Positions 9,542 to 21,390 of a stretch of DNA of 64,000 nt are shown here, piece by piece. Below the pieces are notes generated by a model, which was not told the origin of the DNA, ran no database searches, and saw only the letters and a program-made list of their open reading frames with translations. The stretch's first letter is position 1. Every line of letters starts with the position of its first letter. Location: assembly GCA_977006965.1 (NCBI GenBank), contig OZ345371.1:186001-250000 (forward strand), in the 5' to 3' direction. The DNA comes from Phymatolithon calcareum. Its lineage: Eukaryota > Rhodophyta > Florideophyceae > Hapalidiales. The translations under genes were made by a program, and so were the position numbers.

Positions 9542-10303
9542 ATGAAACTCATTGTACTTGTTGCAATTTTCAGTACGCTGCCAATATTTCAAGGAGCAGT
9601 TCTTTCTGATAAAAAGAGGAACGTCCAAATCTTGAAAATGTCCGTGAACAAGATTGAATCAAGTCTGCGAATCTTCAAGGAAGATTTCTTATCACTTGGA
9701 GCGGAATGTAGACGCGGAGGGCCGTTCGATTACCCCAAGTGCGAGCCGGGCCTGTGGTGCGTAGGAAATAATCCGCCGCGCTGCCTCAAGAGGTCTACAG
9801 TCGGAGGACCATGTGGGACCGAGTACCAGGTATGCGGCACTGGGGAGAAGTGCCGTGCCGGAATCTGCTTTGGGATACCGGGGATGAAGATTTATTATCT
9901 ACAGAAGGACGACGTCTGTGAAGAAGGAAAAGGAAAAAAATGCTTTCCCGGGTTGTGGTGCGTTGTGGGCAGGTGTCGGGGACTGGTTCCGCTTGGCGGG
10001 TCGTGCTTGTTGGAGACGGAGGTGTGTCGACCTGGACTGGAGTGCAAGACGGTATACGAGACGAGGGAAATGATTTGTTCGCGAGCGTTCGGCAGTGAGT
10101 CTGTGAAACAGGAAGGAGAGACTTGCGAACCTCGTGGGACTCGGTGCCGGACGGGATTTAAGTGTGTCGTTCGAGCGGGTGTCGGAACGTGCCGAAAACC
10201 TGCTCGGCTTGGTCAGTCTTGTGGTGGACAGTTTTCGGACTGCGAAAGTGGGCGATTTTGTTTGGGAATGAAGAACTTGGGTATTTGCTTTGAGGAAACG
10301 TAG
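9542..10303 (+). CDS. Secreted protein with six four-cysteine modules, 253 residues
   Basis: The frame opens 29 codons further upstream, but the ATG at 9542 is chosen because it starts a clear signal peptide (KLIVLVAIFSTLPIF, cleavage near residue 19). The mature protein contains exactly 24 cysteines in six modules. The module is C-x(6-10)-C-x5-C-x(4-10)-C, at C56-C81, C91-C109, C126-C145, C154-C179, C195-C217 and C227-C249. The x5 gap between the second and third Cys is invariant, and several modules carry CxPGLWC or CRTGFKC there. The modules are joined by Gly-rich turns. The pattern resembles dickkopf- or colipase-like disulphide knots of secreted animal proteins, but that is only analogy. 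An extracellular or cell-wall role, perhaps ligand binding or protease inhibition, is inference. It is intronless, and its codon use looks normal compared with the other host genes here. Confidence 0.7.
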   Translation: MKLIVLVAIFSTLPIFQGAVLSDKKRNVQILKMSVNKIESSLRIFKEDFLSLGAECRRGGPFDYPKCEPGLWCVGNNPPRCLKRSTVGGPCGTEYQVCGTGEKCRAGICFGIPGMKIYYLQKDDVCEEGKGKKCFPGLWCVVGRCRGLVPLGGSCLLETEVCRPGLECKTVYETREMICSRAFGSESVKQEGETCEPRGTRCRTGFKCVVRAGVGTCRKPARLGQSCGGQFSDCESGRFCLGMKNLGICFEET

Positions 10304-10706
10304 TCAAGAATCAAGGAGTGGGGCGAGGAGAAAGAGGCAATTTGGCGGCAGTAAAACCATGCAACTTTTTAGTAAGAGTTCTCAGAAAAGCGAGCACATA
10401 CCAGGGACTCAGACAGAAGTCCAAGCATAAGAGAAGAGCAACACATGCGTCGCGGACTATATTTCACTGTCCTTTCAGCTCGTAACCTTGGAAGGAAATC
10501 GCGAAGTGGTCAGAAATGTCAGATGCGACCTGAGTCAAGCAGAAATTCCCGGTCTGTGACAACGAGAGAGGACAAAAATCACGCAATGTAGACTTTGCCG
10601 CCAGCAAGGAGTCGTACCACACCAATGACCGTACTTAGTGTTGATGTGAATGATTACTATTGTAGATCCCTGGATACTGTTTGCCGAACTCCTCCGTCAC
10701 TGGTCT
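10304..10706. other. 3' flank of the Cys-rich gene, no feature recognised
   Basis: No coding frame and no clear polyadenylation signal were seen. Confidence 0.3.
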
Positions 10707-11272
10707 GATCGGCGGGTAGGCCGAGCGAGAGTAAGTCCCAAAGAGATGCGCGGTAAGGACGACCCGGGATGTCGCTAAACTCGCCCAAGGCGCTCCGGTG
10801 AAGACAAGACTGGGGACGTCAGTAACCCCCCCCTCCCCGCGTGGATCGCCGCGCGGGATGACAGACTCGGAAAGTCGTTAAACTCGCCCATGGCGCCTCG
10901 GCACAGAGGCGACTAGGGACTTCGCAAACTCCCCCGCGCGCGTCGCCGCGCAAGAAAAGCGAAAAGATTCGGTGCGGCACGGGAAGCGAAATAATATTCC
11001 CCCTCGAGATCCCTTTTTTCGAGATCACGAGCTCCTAACTATATTCCAGGCTGTGGACAAGCAAGGAATGCCCGCAACTTGAAATCACAGCGTGTCACTG
11101 GACAGGGGAGTAATTTTCCCCACTGAATCGTGTTACATCGACAAGAAAAGAAACTCTTCCATAGACAGAATCCAGCCAAAACGTCTTGACCCTAGGAAAG
11201 CTGCCTCAAGCGTCAGCAGATGCGTTGGTAACTTTTAAATAAAAATCTACCTTTCTTCTTCTTCTTTCCCAT
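10707..11272 (+). mobile_element. GC-rich retroelement with TTTTAAATAAA/CTT tail, copy 1
   Basis: The 5' part contains diverged units beginning GTCGCTAAACTCGCCCA (10771) and GTCGTTAAACTCGCCCA (around 10875), the same units that form a tandem array at 62.2-62.6 kb. The 3' part ends CAGCAGATGCGTTGGTAAC, TTTTAAATAAA and (CTT)n at 11254-11268. No target duplication was found, so the borders are approximate. Confidence 0.6.
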
Positions 11273-14200
11273 TGCATCCACAGCTTTCTTGTCGTCTCTC
11301 CGTATATCCGTGGTTTCCGGCCAGCGCATCCAGGGAGCTCATGCTGTCGGTAAACCAGTTCCTTGAGTTTAGTCTGTGTGGTTCAGGACTATGTTAATCG
11401 CACGGGCATTCTACTTCGTCGCTTGTCAACACCGGCTTTAGCATTATATTCTTCTTCGTGAATGTACATCATTTCCCCAGGAGTCCGAGCTTTTCTTCCG
11501 CCTGCGATGGATTTCGTGGGCATCTTACCAGGAACCATTGCGCGCATATGTTTCGGTGGCGACTTCTTCTTAGCTTAAGTGCCGCGTGTATCGTTGTTTT
11601 CGCTGATGAGTGGATTCGCCTAGAGTATCGATTTTCTTGCTTTTCCCAGTCTTCCCGGAGAGATCGTTTGGACGGCATTGTTTCTATCCCCTGACTTTTT
11701 TGCCGTTCCTTCATCACTTCCAGTTCGCCCTCGATTTCCGGCGCCGTTGAAGCTGCAATGAGAGCTTCAGGATAACCAGCGTCAAGACTCAGAGATGCCC
11801 ATAGTCACGCACAATGCAAAACCAAACAAGATGCGTGCCCCAGACTCAGTCACCGAGACGGGACCGTCTTTAAGCAGCGGCAATGACTGCGGTCACGGAC
11901 ACCATGCTTCAGAGGCATCGAGGAGTCACCGAAATTCTCGTATCGTGACCGGTTACCGCAGCTGCAAGCTGTGGAGCGTATGCTGTGGCGGCACTTCCGT
12001 TTTGGTGTTCGTTCATGCTCGCAAGTCGTCCAGTACCAGTGAAAGTTTGAAATCTGGGCTCTAGTTTGGTGGCATCCGCTCTTTACGACATTGCAGTTTG
12101 GAAGTTGATCGACCCAGATGCAGTAGCATTGACGTTCTAAATGAAGGCGCTTTGTGTAGGCCATCACAGGCAATGCTGTTTGTCGGTCTTATCGTTGCTC
12201 GGCCCATGTGAGCAACAAAAGAGGCAGACGCGTGAATCACTTTATTGGCCTCGTTCCATCTCCTGCGGGAGAGCTGAAATCCCACACTTCTCCGCCGCCC
12301 AGCGTAATCATCACTCACGTCAATACCGCCTTCACATCATAGGAGGCAATTTCGACTTTGTCTCAGCACAGTCGTGGATCATGCCGGCTGCGCTACGGCC
12401 CGGACATCCGCAAACCTCGTTGGGTACCAACTGCGAGCTTCGGCTTCACAAAAAAGTGGACGTTTGACTGAATCTCCCGCGCATGCCCACAGTTCGAGCG
12501 AGGCGTTTCTCAAGGTGGCGTCCGCGACTGCAATAAATGCTGTTGTAGTCTCCTCTGTATTCGCGCGGAACAGAAGTATCTGATGTTCCATGATTCGCAG
12601 ACGAACCCCGAATGTGCGCCCCCTGTCATTACGTCGTTCGCCGGCTCGTTTTCGTCGCTAAGAACCGACACATTTATAAACTTGTCATCCGGACCGCTGA
12701 GTCGCCTACAATTCGAAATCGAGGACACGAGAAAAGGCCACTGTTGCTTTCAAAATTTTGTGAATGGTAATACCGTATTGCCAATGTCGCAGCTCTCGTC
12801 AAGATGTCATGACCGTTGCTCTAAATGCAGTGCGAGTGCCACCATCAGTGGCTCATCGTGTTGCAGTTGGGCGTCTTGTGCAAGTCTGGAAGTGCAAAAA
12901 TTACGGATCGGAGGCTCTCCGTCACGGCGAGCAAGATGCGGGAGAAGTCTTCCCTTTTCGAACTGATGTCGAAAAAGGGCATGCGTGAGCAGAAAGGACT
13001 CAGAAAAATATATTCATCACTAATCAGGAATGTTGAAGTTGCTCGATGTAAGGATGCGATGGCGATTCGACAGGATGAATCAGCATGTGCAAAAACGCGA
13101 ACCCTCTTGCTCGCCATCGAGACCACAACTGAAAGGTGTCGCAGAAAGTGTATGCCGGACAGGATAGCTGTCGGCAGATGAAGCATGGCGTCCAAATCGC
13201 ATCTCCCCAATTCCACAAGCGCATAGGAAATGAAGGCGAGCGGCCTCGTATGGGATGAGGTTGCTCTAGTGCATTGCGCTTCGGAAAAGATCGTGACTCG
13301 CAGAGACATGTTTTTTGGATCATCACAGCGTCATTCGCAATGAAGAAACGCAATGCTAAGATTCAGCGTCTCCGCTAACTTGCCTTACATACGTAATCGC
13401 GCCTCGCCTTCGCTCGGCTCTTCCTTGACGCGAAGCAGCTGCAGCCTGGCTGGAGAAGATATTGATCGACCACATGATTCGATACGATCCCTGGGAAACT
13501 ATCACTGACTGCGACAGCGTTGTTGCGATATTGTTTTCGACCTCTCCGTGGCCATTGACAGCGCTGTCCCCAAATTGAGTTTGCTTGAACGATGTTAAGC
13601 GCCCAGACGCCGCCGGTTAGCTTCGAGCTCGGAAGACTCACCAAGTTGTGCGGACAGGAAAGTAAAAGTGAGGATGAGCGGGAATTCGGCGTGCCTAGGT
13701 GATTGGAGGACGGTTGCGCTAGTAGTCTTTGCAAACATTTGTAGATGCCTATTGTCAATAGATCTGTTGCTGTTTCATTTTAGAGCTTACCGCTGTGAAC
13801 AAAATCGAGGAACGAGAGAGATGTTCAATTTTGACAGCATAGACGCCAAAGAATGCGCAGCAATGAAATAGGAGGACATTGCTCGATGCTGACGCGCCCA
13901 GTATGCTCTAACACATCGTGAGCTGCTTCCAGTGCCTCACAAATTCTAACGCTGCGTCAATTAGATACGTCGGCCGGCTGTACCGATTTACCTTATTCAT
14001 TATTTGACAGCGTCCCAGCTCGCCCAAAAGGGCGAATGACTTCTGTTAATAATGTATGCGACAGCCGAGCAAAGCTCACCAGCATAACTCTTATCAGAGA
14101 AAATGATTCCATAATAGAAAATGCGCAACGTGATCGATCTCCTCCGGTGTCATGCACTCTTCCTCGTATCAGCGACCCGTTTCTTGGAGCCGGTCCAAAC

Positions 14201-15201
14201 ACATGAGTCCCCGCGGCCCCTGATGCTCGACAGATACCTTCTTCCCAAACGTTTCCACCACTTCTGCCGCAGGTGCGTTCATACGCCCACATTAGTGATC
14301 TTGTAAATAAGCTCAGCCTTTGTCGTAGCCGCAAGAGTGGTCATAACAGCAGGCCGACCACGTTGCTGACGCGAAACGCACATCGCCAATGAGTTTCCGC
14401 ATCTTCAGTTCGAACCGTATCAGCTTTTTCCAAAACATTTCCACCACTTGCGCCGCAAATGACCTCATTCGCCCAGCGGAAACGAAGCGATCTTGAACAA
14501 GGCTCGTGCCCTTGTCTTGACACCCAATGCTCTCTGGAAACAGAAGACGGACAGGAATTAGTCTTTCGCACCTCTGCTGTCAGAACACGAGCACATTTCT
14601 CACACGTCCCGTACGCAATGGGATAAGCAAGCGCACTGTCCCCTGATGCAAGTAGGGACGCCAGGGGCGTCGTCAACGCCTTAAATAAAGTTCTTGGATT
14701 TCCTCTGCGCAACTCGTTTCCAGCACCATACTGAGCACGATCTCCACTGACGCTCACTTCTCTCACATCTCTGCTACATAGCCCACGCAACAAGCCCTCG
14801 CAACAAGCCCACGCATATGCCGCGGTCGTCCCCAGTTCGCTCGTACTTCCTTCGAAAAGACTTCATGTCGCTGCGTCCCACGGCCGCGAGTGCAATCTAG
14901 TGCGCCACCACGCGGGTCTCATCCGATATGGCTATGACGTTGGCGACGGATGCAGGCTCGGTGGTCATCGCGCGTAATTCTCCAAGATCATGGGCTCCAC
15001 GCTGCTAATGTACTGAGACATACGATGGGTGCGTGCTCCGCATGCTGTACCGCTTGTCGCGACGCTTTTCGGGAGAGGGATGTACGTGTTAACGCAAGAT
15101 CCGGGCTCGACCGAGGAGCAATGAATTGAGCCTTGTAACATTGGCTGCCACGGGTGCGCCCGTCAACGATGCTCGGTATGATCATTCTAGAAGTGTAAGC
15201 C
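11273..15201. other. About 3.9 kb without a recognisable gene
   Basis: Many 60-150-codon frames occur on both strands but none has a known motif. The minus strand from 13309 to 12061 holds a chain of frames in changing phase that could be a decayed gene. Bases 14242-14480 contain a diverged direct repeat. Bases above 14800 show nothing recognisable until the piggyBac-like end at 15202. Confidence 0.3.
14242..14480. repeat. Diverged direct repeat, period 187 bp
   Basis: GTTTCCACCACTTCTGCCGC at 14251 recurs as ATTTCCACCACTTGCGCCGC at 14438, with similar sequence on both sides. The rest of the two units is strongly diverged. Confidence 0.5.
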
Positions 15202-17180
15202 CTAGTGTCTATTTGACGGAAATTTTCCCTCAATTGAGGGAAGAGATTCATTTAATTTTTTGCTCATGAAAGTTACTCGCTATCAAGCGCATCAACAGCG
15301 CCAAGCTCATAGATGTCTTCAGCATGCTTAGTGAAGCAGTTCCTAACAGTAGAAATGTCGCAAATGTATATTGTGGCACTATCAAGCGTATTACATTGTG
15401 AGAACACTATGGTCGAGGTCTTGCATTTTCAAACTCTGCAGTTGTTTTGCACAACAAAGCTTGTCATCATGACCTCTGAAAGTATCCTTTTACTTTTCTT
15501 AGGGGTAACGTGGCGTCCAACACTGCTCTCGAATGCAAATGTACGCTCTGGCGCAACTGCACGTCGACAAGTAATGCGCGTGTCAAATGCTATCGATGAG
15601 TTGCTCTTCCGGCACTTCACAAAACCTTCACTGCGTCATGTGCTGCTGACACTCTGCATGGTCTCCAGAGAATAACAACTAGCAAACAACCCAGAAAATC
15701 GCCAGAAGAGTTAGATGGCCCCTATGAACTATAGGCGCACTTGTTGAGTGTCTGCAGAGTCAGTACTCACTAAGTATGAATCCACACATGCAATGCGCCT
15801 TGTACCGGCATACGCGGCCATAAGGCAGCACAGAACTACCATTCCGTAAGCCATCTCGCCTTCAAAATCTCTTTGGCACAGTGTGCTTTTTGTGGTCATT
15901 CGTGGGATCGACATAATCTTGACCGAGGTGACCAGCGGTACTGCGCAGCGTATATGTCGCCTAATTCACTTGATTTCACTCTGCATGAAATCAACCGGAG
16001 GTATTCTCCCACCGGCATCACTGTTTCGGAAGAAGAAGGGCCAGGGAGATACTTCTTCGGCCTGGTAGACTTCCAGAAAGCGCTCTCAGCGCCGAACTCA
16101 ACTCTTGCCATGAGGACAAGTATTTCGAAAAACTTAATAGGCTCTGTCACTGTAGTCTCTTTTCGCCCCTTTCTTCTCAGCTTAGCGGACGTCCAAGCAG
16201 CAAGTTTTCGCAGGTAACTTGGGGAAACATCGTCACCACGCAATCGTACTTTGAATGAAGTCCAATACCACAAATCTCGAATAAGAAGTCTCTGTTTAGA
16301 GTGCGAAGTTTCCACAACTGAGAGTAAAATCGTCTCTAAAACGGACATAGAACTTGCGCTTGTACCTTGGGACCCAATGAGCGCACGTATTCGGCTCGCG
16401 GTCGGGCGTGATGACATCAAGTTCCCGGTGCAATGTTTGGTCTCAAGGGCCTTGTAAGACTTAGGCGAGAGTGCTCGGAAGAGGGCGTTTAGAGCTTCTG
16501 AAGGTTTCATCGAAGCTTGTATGCCCTTCTGAGGAGCATATGATCTCGACTGTAGACGATAAACAGGCGTTTCGCGATGAAGATTGGCAAGGATGAACAC
16601 TGTAAGCAGGCCTAGGCTATACCGCGCTTTTGCCGGTGTTGGCTCGGTTCAAGCTTTTCAGCGTCTGGAATGTCAACGACAGCGTTCTCTGCCTTGACGT
16701 TGACAATGTGGACTGTCTTAATCTTAGTCTTCTTCAATGGATGACGAATCAGAACCCATTTCATACGATGTGACATGCTCCCGCGACCATTGATTTTTTC
16801 CCCGAGTACATTCTGAACCATACTACTCACCTTTTTTGACTACGAAATGGCTCCGCATAGTCTGGAGCACTCTGATAGACCGCCTACAGATGCTGTCTTG
16901 ATGTGCACTGATGTACCGACCGCGCGCGGCCGGTGTTTTTCTCCTGGAATGGCAGGTCTGAAACTTCTGAGTGACCAACATATTTTCGTTTCTAGCACCG
17001 AGCGAAGCGAATTTAAGGTAGTAGTGTGGGTACTCCTCGCACAGAAGATGAGCCAGGCTTTACGAATATGGCATGATCGATCTGTTTCGAATTTGCTTTA
17101 TGGATTTTTTTGAGCTTTCAAATCGCCCCTCAATTGAGGGAAATACCCTCAATTGAGGGGGTTCGTCAAATAGACACTAG
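15202..17180 (-). mobile_element. piggyBac-like element copy 2, complete ends, internally deleted
   Basis: The ends are inverted repeats reading CTAGTGTCTATTTGACG inward, followed by one or two CCCTCAATTGAGGG palindromes. Coding pieces lie on the minus strand. The N-terminal module is at 16612-16830. The front of the transposase is at 15896-16600, with TVTEPIKFFEILVLMARVEF, the conserved block before the first catalytic region of piggyBac enzymes. The C-terminal part is at about 15300-15620. The central catalytic region between 15620 and 15896 is missing or unrecognisable, so the copy is dead. The protein relationship to the copy at 55 kb is clear (for example NLHRETPVYRLQ against NLYRETPAQWLQ). 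Both ends carry CTAG rather than the usual TTAA. Confidence 0.7.
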
Positions 17181-18132
17181 GCTCGATCGATCAAAACGGG
17201 CAATGCGTTGCCGCCGACTGCCAATGACGACTCCGCGGCCATGGGGCAATGTAAACGTGGTAAGCAGATTGGATGTCTGAGAGAATGATGCGTTCAGGAT
17301 GAACTGTCTCGATCGCTCCTTTGATGACGTTCTGCATGCAGATATTGATGCGGATTTGCTTCACTCTACTGAAGTGAAACAGTAGAGAGTTAGCACAAGG
17401 ACGCTTTTTCGGCGTTAAAATTGCTCGTGCAGGGACAAGAAATTGGAGGCCATCGCAGTCGAGGTTTCCACCGGTTTGCATGTAATCAACAGTGTTCAAG
17501 GCAGCTTCGTGGCAGATCGGATCCTCCTGTTCAGCCTTTTGTACAATATTCGAATTTCGCGTGGAGCTCAAGATCAGAGAAACATTGCGGCATTGGAGGA
17601 TTTGCCACCCACCTCAGTAACCGAAGGGCAGAGACCATCTGCAGACTGAGTTAGGGACCCACAGGATTGGCAGCAGTGTCCATCAGTGCAAGTCAAAACT
17701 CCACCCAATGCAAACTCGCGCTTCACAATGAGAGCTTCTTTCAGATACTGTATCTCCAAAAATGGAGGGCACAGGGACGCACCATGGTGGCACACTTTGC
17801 GTTTCGTGGTGCTTTAAGTACTACGAATGTACCAGCAGACCGTGCAGTCGATCGGCGATTAATAAAGGGACCAAGAGAGAACAAGCGCCCACGTCAGGTG
17901 CGCTACATCGATGATGTGGGTCATGATTTGCAGAAGAATTGGGATGTCTTTATGTGCGGCAGCAGCAATGTTTGTCTACGTGGATGGCCGCAAGTGACCA
18001 ACCCTTGCCGTCGAAGCAGGGGATAGTAGTTGCGGACGATTTTGAAGGCTTGATTATTTATTGAAGAGCAGAACAAAATCGGAAAGGAGCGAACAAGATG
18101 CCGAATCGACGCTCCGGACCGCGGATATATGA
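17181..18132. other. Unassigned region with minus-strand frames
   Basis: The minus strand has a 126-codon frame at 17191-17571 and a 73-codon frame at 17574-17795. They follow each other across a stop and contain cysteines and a helix-like KQIRINICMQNVIKGAIETV stretch. They may be pieces of one decayed gene, but no family is recognised. Confidence 0.25.
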
Positions 18133-18190
18133 TCTTTTATTTAAAAGCTCCCAAAACCTCAATTTGAGAAACAGGGCAGCTTCTCGCTGT
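18133..18190 (-). repeat. 3' tail of a dispersed retroelement
   Basis: Reading on the minus strand, GACAGCGAGAAGCTGCC, CTCAAATTGAGG, TTTTGGGAGC and TTTTAAATAAAAG match the plus-strand sequence at 29610-29695. Confidence 0.55.
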
Positions 18191-18714
18191 CTTCCGTGTC
18201 GGTCGCAAGCTACTCTCCTAAAACATCCTTAATTCGGGCTCTTTTGAAAATCACTCTTAGCCACCACAAATACGTGTTTCTATTCCGTATATGTAGCACT
18301 CCTGGTAGCTTGTTCGGCTTGTCTATTTGGATTTTATTATCCGTCCTTCTTCTTCCTCCTTCCAGCCTCCAACAGTTTCGTCTAGTCGGCGCTTCTTCGA
18401 CTCAATGCTGTTTTCCGCGTATTTTAACGCTCATTTAAGGACCTCCACGCTCCGGACCACTAGACTGGTATAAGTGCCTACACAAGAAGAGCACTTGACG
18501 AAGTCCTTGTCATGTTTCTAGCGGCCAAGGCTGCAGCCGGAACATGTAATCCTCCTATCCACTTCCCGTCGGCTATGCGAGACACAGTATAGTGGAATGT
18601 TTTCCCCCTCGAGGCCCAATTATGGGCCAGGAGTAGGCTTTGGTACTCCACGAGATCGTGTCTCACCCGACCATGCAAACGTTCAACCAAGAAAGACTCT
18701 GTCCGGGGCCCTGT
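18191..18714. other. No gene recognised
   Basis: Short frames only, with no repeats or motifs that could be placed. Confidence 0.3.
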
Positions 18715-18775
18715 GGCCTTCGTAAATTTGCAAATGCGTTAGTAAATTTTAAATATAAACGCCCAATCTTCTTCT
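18715..18775 (+). repeat. Diverged TTTTAAAT/CTT retroelement tail
   Basis: AAATGCGTTAGTAAATTTTA is followed by CTTCTTCTTTG, a weakened form of the tail at 11225-11268. Confidence 0.45.
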
Positions 18776-19689
18776 TTGACTGGTAAAATACAGGATGAAA
18801 ATTGTGTTGTAGTTACCGACGCATCAGCAGAATCTTATGGAAGCTCTTCTAACAGTTCACGATTCCTGACTGAAGTGGAGAAAAAACACCACGTCCTGGC
18901 AGACTCCCAGAACACACCATGGATACACAAACAGGGGACATCAAGAGGAATACAAAACACAGTCTTATCTCCTGCTGGTTTCTAACTATGCGACAAAGCG
19001 CTTAGTCTCGCAAAAATGACGCTTACATGCATAGCAATATCCCGAATTGATCTTGTCTCACGACCTGCGTGCGAAAGTTTATCGACCTCCCCACGTCAAG
19101 GCGACGTGGGGGCGTGTGGCGATGTCTCCGTTTTGGTGACAAACTTTTCGGAAAAACGAAGCTCAATGTACCAGACCCGGCGAGATGCATATGTTTCCAG
19201 AAAAGCGAAGAATCTACTGATGCCGTGCACAGTACTGGACCGGCAAGGCTGGGGCTACTGAAAGCAGATAATCACGCCTGTCTTGAAATAATTACTTATG
19301 CTGATCAGTGATGCCTATTCCTCTCACGACGGAACTACGGACATGCACTCGATGTCCACCACAAATGTACAGGTCGTAGGACGTCAGATAGAGAAATTGA
19401 GTATTACCCTGGGTATAATAGGTGGTATGGGAAGTAACTCCGGGTGATCGAGACCATGAATGCAACAGACATTGGGACGAAAAGAAGTGGGAGACGCACG
19501 TAAATGTATTTTTATTCTAACGGAAAAGCCTTCAAAGCTGCTCCGCGTCGTTGAGAAATGGTTCATTTCTAGGTTTGCTCGTCTATGTGATTCGGATTGG
19601 AAATGCTTACGGCGCAAGAAGGACCATAAAGAAGAAATTGGATACTTATTTTCACGTTAGCAACATATGTTCTCAGAAAAGGAGAGAGC
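18776..19689. other. No gene recognised
   Basis: Short frames only. Nothing matches the other repeats in the window. Confidence 0.3.
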
Positions 19690-19835
19690 GAAGGAGAAAG
19701 GTAAATTTTTATTTAAAAGTTACCAACACATCTGCTGACGCTTGGGGCAACTTTCCTAGTGCCAAGAGATTTTTGGCTGGATTCTGTCTATGGGAGAGTT
19801 TCTTTTCTTCTTGGTGTAACACGATTCAGTGGACT
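19690..19835 (-). repeat. Retroelement 3' part with TTTTAAATAAA/CTT-type tail
   Basis: On the minus strand this matches 11135-11255: ACTGAATCGTGTTACA, AGAAACTC, CATAGACAGAATCCAGCC, then CAGCAGATGTGTTGGTAAC and TTTTAAATAAA. The simple tail is a decayed purine/pyrimidine run. Confidence 0.65.
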
Positions 19836-20074
19836 ACAAAAACCCACCTCTGGTCTCCTTTTCTTGGAAAAGGACGCGCGCGCTTTGTACTTGATAATAT
19901 ATGGTAACAGTGTTTCCTCCGCGCACCTGTGTATGTGCAGTATATAGTGTGTACGATACAGAAAGGAGAATGAGATTCGTGGTTCAATTGCTGGCTCTGC
20001 CCCGCGTAGTCATAGAATATTTCGCCTTGTGGTCGTTTACCGAGAAGGCACGAAGATTGTAGTTAAAAATTTGT

Positions 20075-20275
20075 TATATATAATTCAAGTTTATTTGAAA
20101 GCCCCACAGGCTTCCGGAGATGTGTGCAAGGTTTCCTCAGACACTATCTAGCTTGCAGTTAAAGAGTGCAGCAAAATCACTCGAGTGATGTGTTCTTTCG
20201 CGGAAGAAGAAGAAGAAGTGGGAGTTTTTGTTTAAAAATTATCAACACATCTGCAGACGCTTGGAGCAACTTGCG
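20075..20275 (-). repeat. Two further retroelement tails
   Basis: Minus-strand 20110-20075 reads GGCTTTCAAATAAACTTGAA, similar to the SINE tail at 6510. Minus-strand 20275-20205 reads TTGCTCCAAGCGTCTGCAGA, AATTTTTAAACAAAA and (CTT)n. The two tails lie about 100 bp apart and are separate insertions. Confidence 0.5.
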
Positions 20276-20329
20276 AAGGCCATACGGCCACGGACTAGGT
20301 CTGTCTTCGTCAGGCCGGCAAGAATCCCA

Positions 20330-20790
20330 CACCGCAAGGTTCAGAGAAAAGCAGGAGAGAAAGCGAACGGGAGAGACCTGAAAGGAGGAAAGAAAGAATC
20401 AAACAAAAACCCCAAAAAGGGAAAACAGGCAGACTGAATAAGCGTGTGGTTGTCGGCGTCGCCCTCTGCCGGCGATTTTAGCTCGGCCGTCGACTTTGAG
20501 CAGACGCACTGAGAGGGGAAAACGGATCTTGCACACGATTGTCGCCGTCCGGGCTTGCACGACGAAGCGGTTGCTGTCAAGAAACGGTGGAAGACTTTGG
20601 CCTTTGCGTGGTTCGAAGGGACTCGCAAGCGAACTTGAGCGTGCGCGATGAAAGCAATCGAACCGAAATCCAAAGTACTGACACCTTCCTTTACTCAGAA
20701 GAGGGCACTAATTCTGTTATATACTACTACCGAAGCGAAAAAAACAACGGGCACATGCGCATGAGACACTCTCTCATTTGGCTGTACAGA
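20330..20790 (-). mobile_element. Old LTR fragment related to the chromovirus LTR
   Basis: The sequence is a diverged reverse-complement match to the LTR at 36893-37649. Shared islands include CGTGGTTCGAAGGGACTC, CACCTTCCTTTACT and the GCGCATGAGACACT site. It is a solo or truncated LTR, and no internal coding part is adjacent. Confidence 0.6.
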
Positions 20791-21390
20791 TCACTCAAGG
20801 GAGGCACAAGAAGTATCGTGGTTCCAGTTACGAGGCGTACAGTAGAGAGACAAACCAGCGGTCACGGCTTTTGCACAAGCAAGGAAAAGCAGCGGTCGCG
20901 AGACTTGAGCCCCCTACATGTTGAGTGTATTACTTGTATTAGATTATACGTGGTAGCTCTTAACAAGAAAAGAGTAGAATCAGTTTTGCCTTAAAGCCGT
21001 TTCGTTTCACACAGGTGTTCGCAGTTCATGTCTCTGTTCCTATTGACTTTCGTTTCTTGAAGTTTGTTTTCAATCAGCGTTGACACCTCGTGTCATATAA
21101 TGTTTCTGCTCGAGTCGTGGCACTACTTTACATTATGTAATTTTCTCTCAGGTGATGATGATGATCGTCAGGTGAGAGAAAATTTCATTTCCTGTGCAAC
21201 GTCTATTCGAGACTACAAGAGTTTTGTTTTACCAAGACCTTTTTGTTCCGCCCAATGTTTCTCTTCGAAAGGAGATTTCTGGCTGCCGTGACTGCGATGG
21301 GCAGGTTGGCATGGTTGTCAAAGTTGGTTGTGATGGGTGAAACAAAAGCACGAGAGAGCGAAAAGAGTGAAAATTTCAAAGAAAAGTAAC
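20791..21390. other. No gene; contains a hairpin
   Basis: A perfect 12-bp inverted repeat, AATTTTCTCTCA (21139-21150) and its complement at 21173-21184, encloses a 22-bp GATGATGATGATC-bearing loop. No coding frame is convincing. Confidence 0.4.

Noticed and set aside
14341-14793. 150-codon minus-strand frame
   Set aside because: No motif. Its similarity to the neighbouring frame at 13993-14334 comes from a short DNA repeat, not from a shared protein frame over its length.
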